28,399 nt of DNA from an uncultured Clostridia bacterium. Lineage in GTDB: Bacteria > Bacillota > Clostridia > Christensenellales > Borkfalkiaceae. The stretch is taken from contig CALVLO010000002.1 of NCBI GenBank assembly GCA_944338265.1, positions 1-28,399 on the forward strand. Reading direction: 5' to 3'. The position numbers and the translations under genes are program-made. This document shows positions 15,880-22,240 of this stretch, in pieces (positions within the stretch are counted from its first letter, which is position 1; the number at the start of each line of letters is the position of its first letter). The notes beneath the pieces are model-generated. The model was not told where the DNA came from, did not search any database, and saw only the letters and a list, made by a program, of their open reading frames with translations.

Positions 15880-16070
15880 TCTTACCCCCTCCCTATCCTC
15901 CTTGCACAACAGGAGAAGGCAATCGCCGCATGCCCCCCTTAACGCGGCGTTGCCGCTTTAAGGGGGCGTGTCGCGTCAGCGACAGGGGGGATTTCTTCCC
16001 CCCTAATACTTGTTTTAAGGGGGACAGCCGCCGAGCGCTTTGCGCTCGGCGGAAGGGGGGATTTCCCTTA
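15880..16070. repeat. Modular hairpin repeat cluster A
   Basis: Non-coding stretch between the convergent ends of the 76-aa gene and khpB. It contains an inverted copy of the CCTCCCC-type module (15881-15920), two CCCCCCTTAA...TTAAGGGGG modules (15933-15966 with a GCGGC-GTT-GCCGC inner stem; 15998-16023 with an ACTTGTTTT loop), a GTCGC-GTCA-GCGAC hairpin, and a CCGCCGAGCGC-TTT-GCGCTCGGCGG hairpin (~16028-16052). The same modules recur at 23.2-24.3 kb and 28.1-28.4 kb. Confidence 0.85.
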
Positions 16071-16114
16071 TCATTTATTTGAAGAAAAAAACACCTCTAT
16101 AAAAGCGTACAAAG

Positions 16115-16140
16115 AAAAAAGCCACCAAATATCGGTAGCT
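16115..16140 (-). terminator. Terminator of the dnaN-to-khpB cluster
   Basis: Minus-strand AGCTACC-GATATTT-GGTGGCT followed by a T-run; 7-bp stem with one G-T pair, about 20 bases after the khpB stop. Confidence 0.8.
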
Positions 16141-16160
16141 TTTCCCTATTTTATCTCCAA

Positions 16161-17135
16161 TTATTCCTCTTCGGGCGCGTTGAGCGGGGTAGGGGAGGTC
16201 TCGGTCTGCTGCGGCTTTGCCGTCTCGCCGTCACTCTCGTTGCCAAGATAGGTCCCGAAAAATCCGCTGAAGCCTCCCTTGCGGAAGCCCGTAGAGCTGC
16301 CGCCGTCCCGCTTAAAGCTCGTGCCCGAAGATTCGGGCGTGCCCTCGGCGGGGAGCTCGCGCTTCGGATAGGGCTTGCGCTCGCCAAAGTTCCTGCCGCG
16401 GTCGAAGCCATCGTTCCTGCGGTCGCGGTTGAACCTGCCGCGGCTGCCGCCGCGGTCAAATCCTTCGCCCCTTCTTTCGCCGTAGCCCCTGCCGCGCTCG
16501 CGCTTTTCGTAGGGCTTCATGTTTTTGGGGATGATGACGACGAAGCGGGCGGGCTCCTTTCCCTCGCTCTTGGTCGTCACATCGGGATGATCGATAAGCG
16601 CGGAGTGGATGATTCGCCGCTCGTAGGGGTTCATGGGCTCAAGGCGCACGCGCTTGCCGAGGCGCACTGCCTTTGCGGCAAGTTTTCCTGCAACGCGCTT
16701 GAGCGTCTCCTCCCGCGTCTCGCGGTAATTCTCACAGTCGACGACGACGCGCTTATACTCCTTTCTGCCCGTGTTGGCGACGGCGCCTGCGAGCACCTGC
16801 ACCGCGTCGATGATCTCGCCGCGCCTGCCGATGATGCCCTTTGCCGAGGGCGCCACGAGTTCGATGACGATCTTCTCGCCCTCGTCGCGCAGTGCGACGG
16901 TGACGTCCGCATCGCCGAGAAGGGGCATGAGCCCTTCCAAAAAGCGCACGGCGCGCTCGCCGTCGGAAAGATTTTCTTTGACCGTCAGCCTGACCTGCGC
17001 GGGCTTGGAGCCGAACAGCTTCTTTTTCCCTTCGTCGAGGATCTCAACTTCGACGTCCTCGCGGGATACGCCGAGCTCTTTGAGCCCCGTTTCGACGGCT
17101 TCTTCCGTCGTCTTGCCCGAAAATACGTTTTCCAT
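16161..17135 (-). CDS. khpB: RNA-binding protein KhpB (Jag) with Arg/Gly-rich tail
   Basis: A 324-residue Jag/KhpB protein, an RNA binder that partners KhpA and affects cell division and elongation in Gram-positives. Jag_N domain: residues ~1-52 (FSGKTTEEAVETGLKELGVS, then KKKLFGSKP). KH-II domain: ~60-135 with its GxxG loop IGRRG (102-106). R3H domain: ~140-202, with the R-x3-H signature RRIIH (173-177). Residues ~205-290 form an unusual disordered tail with repeated Arg-Gly and Phe-Asp-Arg-Gly units (RGRGYGERRGEGFDRGG and others), ending in an acidic, Thr/Pro-rich stretch. Typical Jag proteins end near residue 210. ATG at 17135 is chosen with AGGAAG eight bases upstream; TTG at 17153 is an in-frame alternative. 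Last gene of the cluster, downstream of yidC. Confidence 0.92.
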   Translation of the reverse strand: MENVFSGKTTEEAVETGLKELGVSREDVEVEILDEGKKKLFGSKPAQVRLTVKENLSDGERAVRFLEGLMPLLGDADVTVALRDEGEKIVIELVAPSAKGIIGRRGEIIDAVQVLAGAVANTGRKEYKRVVVDCENYRETREETLKRVAGKLAAKAVRLGKRVRLEPMNPYERRIIHSALIDHPDVTTKSEGKEPARFVVIIPKNMKPYEKRERGRGYGERRGEGFDRGGSRGRFNRDRRNDGFDRGRNFGERKPYPKRELPAEGTPESSGTSFKRDGGSSTGFRKGGFSGFFGTYLGNESDGETAKPQQTETSPTPLNAPEEE

Positions 17136-17173
17136 ACCCTTAACTTCCTTCAAATCCCGTCCGAACGAGCGGG

Positions 17174-18646
17174 TTACTTCTTCTTTTTCTTATTTTCTTC
17201 CGCCTCGCGGCGCTCGCGCTCCAAGAGCCACTTGGGTTTGCGCGTCCGCTCCTCCACGACGCGCGCCTCTTCCTTCTTTTTGAAGATATGCCCGATGATC
17301 AGATTGGAAAGAAGGGTGACGCACAGCGAGACGAGGCTCGAGATGGTCATATAAATACTGAACGCCGCCGAATACATGAACGCGAAGATGGCATAGATGA
17401 GCGGCATGACGATGAGCATGATCTTCTGCGTGCGCATGCCCTGCCCGTCCACCGTCTGATACTTGCTGCTCTCTTTGGAGCTCTTCATCATCACGAGCTG
17501 CGAGACGACCATGAGCGCGATGGAGAGGAAGATGAGGATAAAGTAGCCGTTTGGCTCATCCTTTTCTTCGCTCAGCGCCGCGGTGAGGTCGTTATAGTTA
17601 TCCTCGTTGAGCACATTGGAAAGGGCGCGCTTTTCGCCGTTTTCCATCTTCACTTCGATGTTGCCGAAGGAGTCTGCAAAGTTCTTATAGTCGGGGATGG
17701 GGTGATTGTACGAGACGTCCGGATACCAGACGTTCTTGATCCACAAAAAGCCCGCATCGTTGGCATCGTACCAGACTTTTGCCGCCTGCGCGCCGATATT
17801 TTTCACATAGCCGCGAATGATGCCCGCCTTCTCTTCCTGCGCTGCCGCCGCGAGCTTTTGCTTTGTCTCTTCGTCTACCGAAGAAGCCGCGGCAAAGCGC
17901 CCCTCGTCGATGCTGTACTCCCGCACGACGTTGGTCGTCGAAAGATTGTAGCGGTAGGTGAGGTATTTCTCCGCATCGGAGGAAGCCACGTTCATATAGA
18001 GGTATTCGCCCTCTTTAGAGAGCGTATAGCTGCAAGCGCCCTCTTCGAAGGCTTCGCCCTTCCATGCGCGCTTTTGCTGCGTCTCGCCCTCCCCCCATAC
18101 AAGGGTATAGCTCCCGTCCGCCGCAACAATGACTTCTCCGTTTTCGTTCTTTTCCAAGGTGAAGTCGATGCCGTCCTCTCCGTGCTCCATGATCGCGGCG
18201 TTATAGCTCTCGGACATCTGCACGAAGAAGTTGAGGTTTGCAAAGTTGGAATAGGCGCGGAATGCCTGGAACGCCACAATGATGATGACGAGCGAGATGA
18301 TCATCGGCAAACACGCGCTAAAAATGCTGTAACCGTTCTTTTTTTGCAGTTCGAGCATCTTCTGCGAGTACGTCGTCTTATCGTTGGCGTACTGTTTTTG
18401 CAGTTTTTCGAGCTCGGGCTGCATCTCGCGCATGATAAGCGTCTGTTTGCGCATCTTCACGCGGTTAAAAATATCAAAGGGGATGGTGATCGCCTTTAAG
18501 ATGAGCGTAAAACAGATGATGCCGACACCGACGATGCCCACGCTCTCGATGATGACGCGCACAAACCGACCGAGCCAATCGAGCCCGATCTCATACCCCT
18601 GTTCGAGCAGGGTAAAATCCACGGCGTTAAGTAGCGATGATACCAT
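17174..18646 (-). CDS. yidC: Membrane insertase YidC with large extracellular insertion
   Basis: A 490-residue YidC/Oxa1 insertase that folds and inserts membrane proteins, alone or with SecYEG. TM1 (~30-55) precedes the cytoplasmic hairpin (~60-105) with NRVKMRKQ, and Arg62 is the candidate groove arginine. TM2 spans ~112-130. The conserved GFLWIKN...PD segment sits at 299-310, then TM3 (~367-387), TM4 and TM5 (~408-455) and a basic tail ending in a poly-Lys run for ribosome contact. Between TM2 and GFLWIKN there are about 165 extra residues (~133-298) with beta-rich, charged sequence, absent from Bacillus SpoIIIJ/YqjG as I know them. No lipobox is seen at the N-terminus. ATG at 18646 follows TAAGG, eight bases after the yidD stop. 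Confidence 0.94.
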   Translation of the reverse strand: MVSSLLNAVDFTLLEQGYEIGLDWLGRFVRVIIESVGIVGVGIICFTLILKAITIPFDIFNRVKMRKQTLIMREMQPELEKLQKQYANDKTTYSQKMLELQKKNGYSIFSACLPMIISLVIIIVAFQAFRAYSNFANLNFFVQMSESYNAAIMEHGEDGIDFTLEKNENGEVIVAADGSYTLVWGEGETQQKRAWKGEAFEEGACSYTLSKEGEYLYMNVASSDAEKYLTYRYNLSTTNVVREYSIDEGRFAAASSVDEETKQKLAAAAQEEKAGIIRGYVKNIGAQAAKVWYDANDAGFLWIKNVWYPDVSYNHPIPDYKNFADSFGNIEVKMENGEKRALSNVLNEDNYNDLTAALSEEKDEPNGYFILIFLSIALMVVSQLVMMKSSKESSKYQTVDGQGMRTQKIMLIVMPLIYAIFAFMYSAAFSIYMTISSLVSLCVTLLSNLIIGHIFKKKEEARVVEERTRKPKWLLERERREAEENKKKKK

Positions 18647-18654
18647 TTTTTACC

Positions 18655-18900
18655 TTATATGAGCCACCTCTTTTTGAGGTAGGCTTCGGGCGCGGGGTCG
18701 ATGCCGCCCTTCGTAAAGGGATTGCACCGCAAGATGCGCCAAACGCCGCAGAGGATGCCTCTTACGACGCCGAGATTGTTGATGCTGCGCTTGGTATACT
18801 CCGAACAGGAAGGGGAGTAGGGGCACATGTGGCGGGAAAGATATTTTTGATAAAAGCAGATGAGGCGGATGCAAAAACCCCTTATATAGGGCTTAAACAC
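18655..18900 (-). CDS. yidD: Membrane protein insertion efficiency factor YidD
   Basis: An 81-residue YidD-family protein, a small amphipathic membrane-associated factor that assists YidC. Family signatures are intact: LICFYQKYLS, CPYSPSCSEYTKRSI, GVWRILRCNPFTKGGIDPAP. The start is inferred as GTG at 18900, which overlaps the last bases of rnpA (GGTGTTTAA), giving a length close to the family norm and translational coupling; the longer open frame to 19008 lies inside rnpA and has no family similarity. It sits in the conserved rpmH-rnpA-yidD-yidC order. Confidence 0.92.
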   Translation of the reverse strand: MFKPYIRGFCIRLICFYQKYLSRHMCPYSPSCSEYTKRSINNLGVVRGILCGVWRILRCNPFTKGGIDPAPEAYLKKRWLI

Positions 18901-19270
18901 CGTCTTTCTCAGCAGCTTTGCATTTTGGAGAAATACCTTCCGCAGTTGGATCTTCAAGCAGCTTTTCCTTCCGGAAAAGGCGGGCGATCTCCCTCGAAAA
19001 CGCCGCAAACGAATATTCTTCCGCTACCTTCGGGATCAGCAGCATCGCCGTGGGGGAAAGGCGCTCCGCATTGGCGCGGTACGCTTCGCGCAAGAGCCGC
19101 TTGATGCGGTTCCTCACCACGCTCTTTCCGTACTTTTTTCCCACGCACACCGCCATCTTTTTTTCATTGTCCGGCAGATAGATGATGGTAAGCAACTCGG
19201 AATGAGCGCGCTTTCCGCCCTTTAAGAGCTTAGAAAACTGCTTCTTCTTTTTGATGCGGAGGTATTGCAT
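18893..19270 (-). CDS. rnpA: Ribonuclease P protein component
   Basis: A 125-residue protein subunit of RNase P, which helps the RNA subunit remove tRNA 5' leaders. The RNR signature is present in KKYGKSVVRNRIKRLLREAY, and the N-terminal RIKKKKQFSKLLKGGKRAHS matches the family. The ATG at 19270 lies eight bases after the rpmH stop and has no clear Shine-Dalgarno sequence, suggesting coupling to rpmH translation. The last ~20 residues after LFRKEKLL are divergent. The same frame is open upstream through all of rpmH, but its only earlier start codon coincides with the promoter -35 box, so that longer form cannot be made from this promoter. Confidence 0.94.
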   Translation of the reverse strand: MQYLRIKKKKQFSKLLKGGKRAHSELLTIIYLPDNEKKMAVCVGKKYGKSVVRNRIKRLLREAYRANAERLSPTAMLLIPKVAEEYSFAAFSREIARLFRKEKLLEDPTAEGISPKCKAAEKDGV

Positions 19271-19278
19271 GCGTTTTG

Positions 19279-19413
19279 TTACGCGGAGATGTGCTTCCTG
19301 CCCTTGTTTCTCCTTCTCTTCAGGGTGTTTCTCCCACCCTTCGTCTTCATTCTCTGGCGGAACCCGTGCACCTTGCTCCTCTGGCGCTTCTTGGGCTGAT
19401 ACGTTCTCTTCAT
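19279..19413 (-). CDS. rpmH: Ribosomal protein L34
   Basis: A 44-residue L34, easily missed because of its size. It reads MKRTYQPKKRQRSKVHGF, then RMKTKGGRNTLKRRRNKGRK and a final HISA, matching the family end to end. ATG at 19413 follows AAAGGAGAATACT. It is the first gene after the promoter at 19464-19492 and is followed directly by rnpA, as in nearly all bacteria. Confidence 0.98.
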   Translation of the reverse strand: MKRTYQPKKRQRSKVHGFRQRMKTKGGRNTLKRRRNKGRKHISA

Positions 19414-19463
19414 AGTATTCTCCTTTCAGCCGGCTACCCGCGGCTTTTTCAGCTTGTTTTTTG

Positions 19464-19492
19464 ATTATATGCGATTTTTCTGCCGCCGTCAA
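19464..19492 (-). promoter_or_regulatory. Promoter of rpmH-rnpA-yidD-yidC-khpB
   Basis: Minus-strand TTGACG (19492-19487), 17-bp spacer, perfect TATAAT (19469-19464). It begins five bases after the dnaN stop codon, with no terminator between, so dnaN read-through may add to expression. Confidence 0.87.
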
Positions 19493-19496
19493 GCAA

Positions 19497-20594
19497 TTAT
19501 GCGGCGTTTCTTACGGGTAAAATGAGATACAAGCTCTCTTTATTCTCCGCATTCTGCAAAATGAAGGGGGAAACGGCGCCGTTAAAGGAGAGCGTCACCT
19601 GCTCCTCTTCGAGCGCACGCAGCGCATCCAGCAAATATTTTGCGTTCATCGAGATGGTCATCTCCACGCCCTCGATCTGCGCCTTCACGCTCTCGTCCAC
19701 GTTTCCGAAATCGGAAACGGAATTTACCTTCACGCTGTCGCCTTCAATGGTGAGCGTTACGAGGTTGTTCTTATCGCCGCGGATGAGGATGGCGGCGCGC
19801 TCCACGCTCGCAACGAGCTCTCTCTTGGAAAGGGTGACGACGGTGGAAAACTCGTGCGGCACCACGTTCTCTTTGCGGATAAAGTCCCCCTGATAGAGGC
19901 GGGAAACGACGGTCGTCCCGCCGCCCGTCACGAGCATGGTCCCCCCCTGCGTGTACAGGGTGATCTCCTCCTCGTCCTCTTCGAGCATCTTTGCAATCTC
20001 GGAGAGGGTGCGGGCGGGGCAGATGATGCTCTTTTCGCCGCTCTTTGCAAGAATGGGTGCCGAAGCGAGCGCAAGTCGGTACCCGTCGAGCGCCGCCATC
20101 TCGAGCTTTTCGCCGAACTCCATCAAGCATCCCTTCAAAACGGGGCGGGAATCATCCTGCGCGCAACAGAACGTCGTCTCGCCGATGATCTTTTTCAGAT
20201 CTGCCTGCTTCATCGTAAAGGAATTTTCCTCCGCCTCAAAGCTGATCAGGGGAAATTCCTCCGCAGGGAGGCTCTGCATAATGGTGCCCGCATCGCGGTA
20301 TTTGATCTCGACGCCCTTTTCCCCCGTGGCGATGCACACCTCTTCGCCCGTGAGTTTTCCGATGAAGTCGGCAAAGAGCTTTCCGGGAACGCAGACTTCC
20401 CCCTCATCAAACACCTCCGCCTTCACTGTCTTGCGGATGGAAAGTTCGTTATCCGTCGCAAGCAGGGAGACTTCGTCTCCGCGTGCGGTGAGTTTGATGC
20501 ACTCCAAAATGGGAGCCGTCGTGCGGACGGCGCAAGCCTTGCTGACTTTAAGGACGGCTTCCGCGAGGGAGAGCCCGTCTGAGACAAATTTCAT
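19497..20594 (-). CDS. dnaN: DNA polymerase III beta sliding clamp
   Basis: A 365-residue sliding clamp. It begins MKFVSDGLSLAEAVLKVSKA as in other DnaN proteins, and contains TTAPILECIKLTA, LLATDNELSI, SLPAEEFPLI, DSRPVLKGCLME, LAALDGYRLA-type (MAALDGYRLALAS) and a C-terminal YLILPVRNAA. Three repeated clamp domains of about 120 residues fit the length. ATG at 20594 follows AGGAGG with good spacing; the upstream extension to 20672 overlaps a DnaA box and is not expected to be translated. It is transcribed away from the origin and directly precedes the rpmH cluster. The usual partner dnaA is not next to it. Confidence 0.97.
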   Translation of the reverse strand: MKFVSDGLSLAEAVLKVSKACAVRTTAPILECIKLTARGDEVSLLATDNELSIRKTVKAEVFDEGEVCVPGKLFADFIGKLTGEEVCIATGEKGVEIKYRDAGTIMQSLPAEEFPLISFEAEENSFTMKQADLKKIIGETTFCCAQDDSRPVLKGCLMEFGEKLEMAALDGYRLALASAPILAKSGEKSIICPARTLSEIAKMLEEDEEEITLYTQGGTMLVTGGGTTVVSRLYQGDFIRKENVVPHEFSTVVTLSKRELVASVERAAILIRGDKNNLVTLTIEGDSVKVNSVSDFGNVDESVKAQIEGVEMTISMNAKYLLDALRALEEEQVTLSFNGAVSPFILQNAENKESLYLILPVRNAA

Positions 20595-20610
20595 GCGATA
20601 CCTCCTTGCT

Positions 20611-20631
20611 TTTCTTTTTTCAAAAAAGAAA
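20611..20631. promoter_or_regulatory. Perfect A/T inverted repeat in the dnaN leader
   Basis: TTTCTTTTTT-C-AAAAAAGAAA, ten base pairs around a single base, sits directly upstream of the dnaN ribosome-binding site and borders the DnaA-trio-like run. It could be part of the unwinding element, an mRNA hairpin that limits dnaN translation, or both. Confidence 0.5.
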
Positions 20632-20633
20632 TA

Positions 20634-20915
20634 TAATAATAATAGTATTAATGCCTGTGGAATTGTGGACAAGCACTCTTCGAAAAAAGAAAAGGTCTGA
20701 TTACCCCATTATTATAGAGGAAAAAGGGGAAAATTTCAAGCAAATATGCCTTGTTTTGAAAAAAACGGCGGAGGAAAAAGGTGTGGATAGTTTTCCACAC
20801 AGCCGTGGATAGAAAAAATTCTCGGGGGATATTTCATCTGCTTCAAAGAGCTCCCTTTCCCGGGTGTGCAAGTTATTCTATCAGTTTTCCACAGAGTTAT
20901 ACACATTGTGGAAAG
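20634..20915. other. Chromosomal replication origin (oriC)
   Basis: DnaA boxes within one base of TTATCCACA occur at 20664-20672 (minus, TTGTCCACA), 20782-20790 (minus, CTATCCACA), 20791-20799 (plus, TTTTCCACA), 20885-20893 (plus, TTTTCCACA) and 20897-20905 (plus, TTATACACA); two-mismatch boxes are at 20804-20812 and 20907-20915 (both minus). On the minus strand the box at 20672-20664 is followed by a weak box (AATTCCACA), a GGC, and then CTATTATTATTA (20645-20634), which fits the DnaA-trio element next to which origin melting starts. The flanks are A+T-rich. Genes switch from leftward to rightward here, and dnaN and rsmG flank it. No dnaA lies alongside. Confidence 0.87.
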
Positions 20916-20941
20916 AAGTTTCCCCTTCTTTCGGGAAAAAG

Positions 20942-20970
20942 TTGAAAAGTGTAAAGGGATATGATATAAT
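20942..20970 (+). promoter_or_regulatory. Promoter of rsmG
   Basis: TTGAAA (20942-20947), 17-bp spacer, perfect TATAAT (20965-20970). The rsmG ATG begins only six bases after the -10 box, so the transcript is predicted to start at or within a base or two of the start codon. Confidence 0.85.
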
Positions 20971-20976
20971 AACAGC

Positions 20977-21669
20977 ATGAAGGCGGAGTATCCCGATTTT
21001 TCACACATTCGGCAGCTTTTTCAATCATCCGAGGCGGCGTTTCAGGCATTTTACAGCCTGCTCATCGAATACAACGGCCGCTATAACCTCACGGCGATCA
21101 CCGCTTGGGAGGAGGTTGTCCACAAGCATTTTTACGATTCGCTTGCGGGCGCGCACCTTTTCCCTGCAAATTCATGTGTTGTGGAGATCGGCTCGGGTGC
21201 GGGGTTTCCCTCCATTCCCTTAAAGATCGTCCGCCCCGACCTGCAAATGACGCTCATCGAGAGCACGGGGAAAAAGTGCGCGTTTTTGGAGACGGCTGTC
21301 TCCGCGCTCGGATTAAAGGGGGTCAGAGTGCTGCATGCGCGCGCCGAGGAGCTCGGCAGGGATGGGGCGCACAGAGAGCGCTACGATGACGCCGTCGCCC
21401 GTGCCGTCGCCCCCCTTCCCGCGCTTGCGGAGTACTGCCTGCCCTTCGTGCGGGTAGGCGGCAGGATGATCGCCTACAAAGGGGCAGCCGATGAACTTGC
21501 CGAGGGAAGGCGCGCCTTGGAGACGCTGGGCGGAAAGGGCAGTTCCGTTTGTTATGCGCTGCCGGAGGGGTACGGGGAGCGGACGCTCGTCATCGCCGAA
21601 AAGGTGCACCATACGCCCGCAAAGTATCCGCGGGGGCACGGGAAGGAACGGACGGCACCCATTGTGTGA
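20977..21669 (+). CDS. rsmG: 16S rRNA (guanine527-N7)-methyltransferase RsmG (GidB)
   Basis: A 230-residue SAM-dependent methyltransferase that modifies G527 of 16S rRNA in the 530 loop. The N-terminal helix region has YNLTAITAWEEVVHKHFYDSL, a family hallmark. The SAM-binding glycine loop is EIGSGAGFPSIPLKI (~70-84), followed by TLIESTGKKCAFLE and the motif DDAVARAVAPLPALAEYCLP. ATG at 20977 gives the usual length but has no Shine-Dalgarno site and almost no leader. First gene to the right of oriC, six bases upstream of the SLOG-family gene, so likely a two-gene operon. rsmG near the origin is common in bacteria, usually beside mnmG, which is absent here. Confidence 0.96.
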   Translation: MKAEYPDFSHIRQLFQSSEAAFQAFYSLLIEYNGRYNLTAITAWEEVVHKHFYDSLAGAHLFPANSCVVEIGSGAGFPSIPLKIVRPDLQMTLIESTGKKCAFLETAVSALGLKGVRVLHARAEELGRDGAHRERYDDAVARAVAPLPALAEYCLPFVRVGGRMIAYKGAADELAEGRRALETLGGKGSSVCYALPEGYGERTLVIAEKVHHTPAKYPRGHGKERTAPIV

Positions 21670-21675
21670 GGGAAT

Positions 21676-22134
21676 ATGTACGAGATCTGTGCTTTGACGG
21701 GGCACCGCGAGCTGCCGCCGTCCTTTTCGGAGAATGTGCTCTTCGATGCGCTCGAAGAAGTCATCCAAGCGGGCTGCACCTGTTTCCGCTGCGGCATGGC
21801 GCGCGGGTTCGATCTTTTGGCGCTCTCCTGTCTCGTCCGTCTGCGGCAAAAATACGTCTTCTCCATCGAGGCATGTATCCCCTACACGGGGCATTGGCGC
21901 TCCTTTTCTGCAGAGGAGCGCAAGCAGTACCGCCTGCTTCTGAGCTGGTGCGAACGGCGCACGGTGCTCTTTCCCGCCTATACGCGCGGCTGTTTTTTGG
22001 CGCGCGACCGCTATATGGTGGAGGGCGCCGATCTGCTGCTCGCCTACTGCACCAAAGAGCGCGGGGGAGCGGCGTACACCGTGGAATATGCAAAGCGTGC
22101 GGGCGTTCCCGTAAAATATATCGGCGAAGAATAG
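21676..22134 (+). CDS. SLOG-family protein (DUF1273/YpsA-like)
   Basis: A 152-residue protein related to the YpsA/DUF1273 branch of the SLOG superfamily, which shares a Rossmann-like nucleotide-binding fold with the DprA and LOG proteins. Visible motifs are the N-terminal TGHR (8-11), GMARGFDLLA (~40-49; the glycine loop), and RDRYMVEGADLLLAYC...GGAAYTVEYAKRAG (109 onward), where the GG-x-x-T-V segment is typical of SLOG ligand sites. Function is unproven; relatives may bind nucleotide signals, and YpsA affects cell division in Bacillus. ATG at 21676 follows GAGGGAAT. Second gene after rsmG, ended by a terminator. Confidence 0.85.
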   Translation: MYEICALTGHRELPPSFSENVLFDALEEVIQAGCTCFRCGMARGFDLLALSCLVRLRQKYVFSIEACIPYTGHWRSFSAEERKQYRLLLSWCERRTVLFPAYTRGCFLARDRYMVEGADLLLAYCTKERGGAAYTVEYAKRAGVPVKYIGEE

Positions 22135-22135
22135 C

Positions 22136-22158
22136 GGCGGGCGTTTGCCCGCCCTTTT
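22136..22158 (+). terminator. Terminator of rsmG-SLOG operon
   Basis: GGCGGGC-GTTT-GCCCGCC followed by CTTTT, directly after the stop codon. Confidence 0.85.
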
Positions 22159-22240
22159 CGATAAGGCGCGCCCTTTTTCTGCACGATCCGACGCATTTTT
22201 TCGCCTTTCATCCGATATACTGAGTTAAGAGGCAGGAAAT

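Noticed and set aside
18893..19492. Extended rnpA reading frame (199 aa) that contains all of rpmH in another frame, as in Thermus
   Set aside because: Its only start codon before 19270 is the TTG of the promoter -35 box, so it is upstream of transcription start. The extension is also unlike any RNase P protein.
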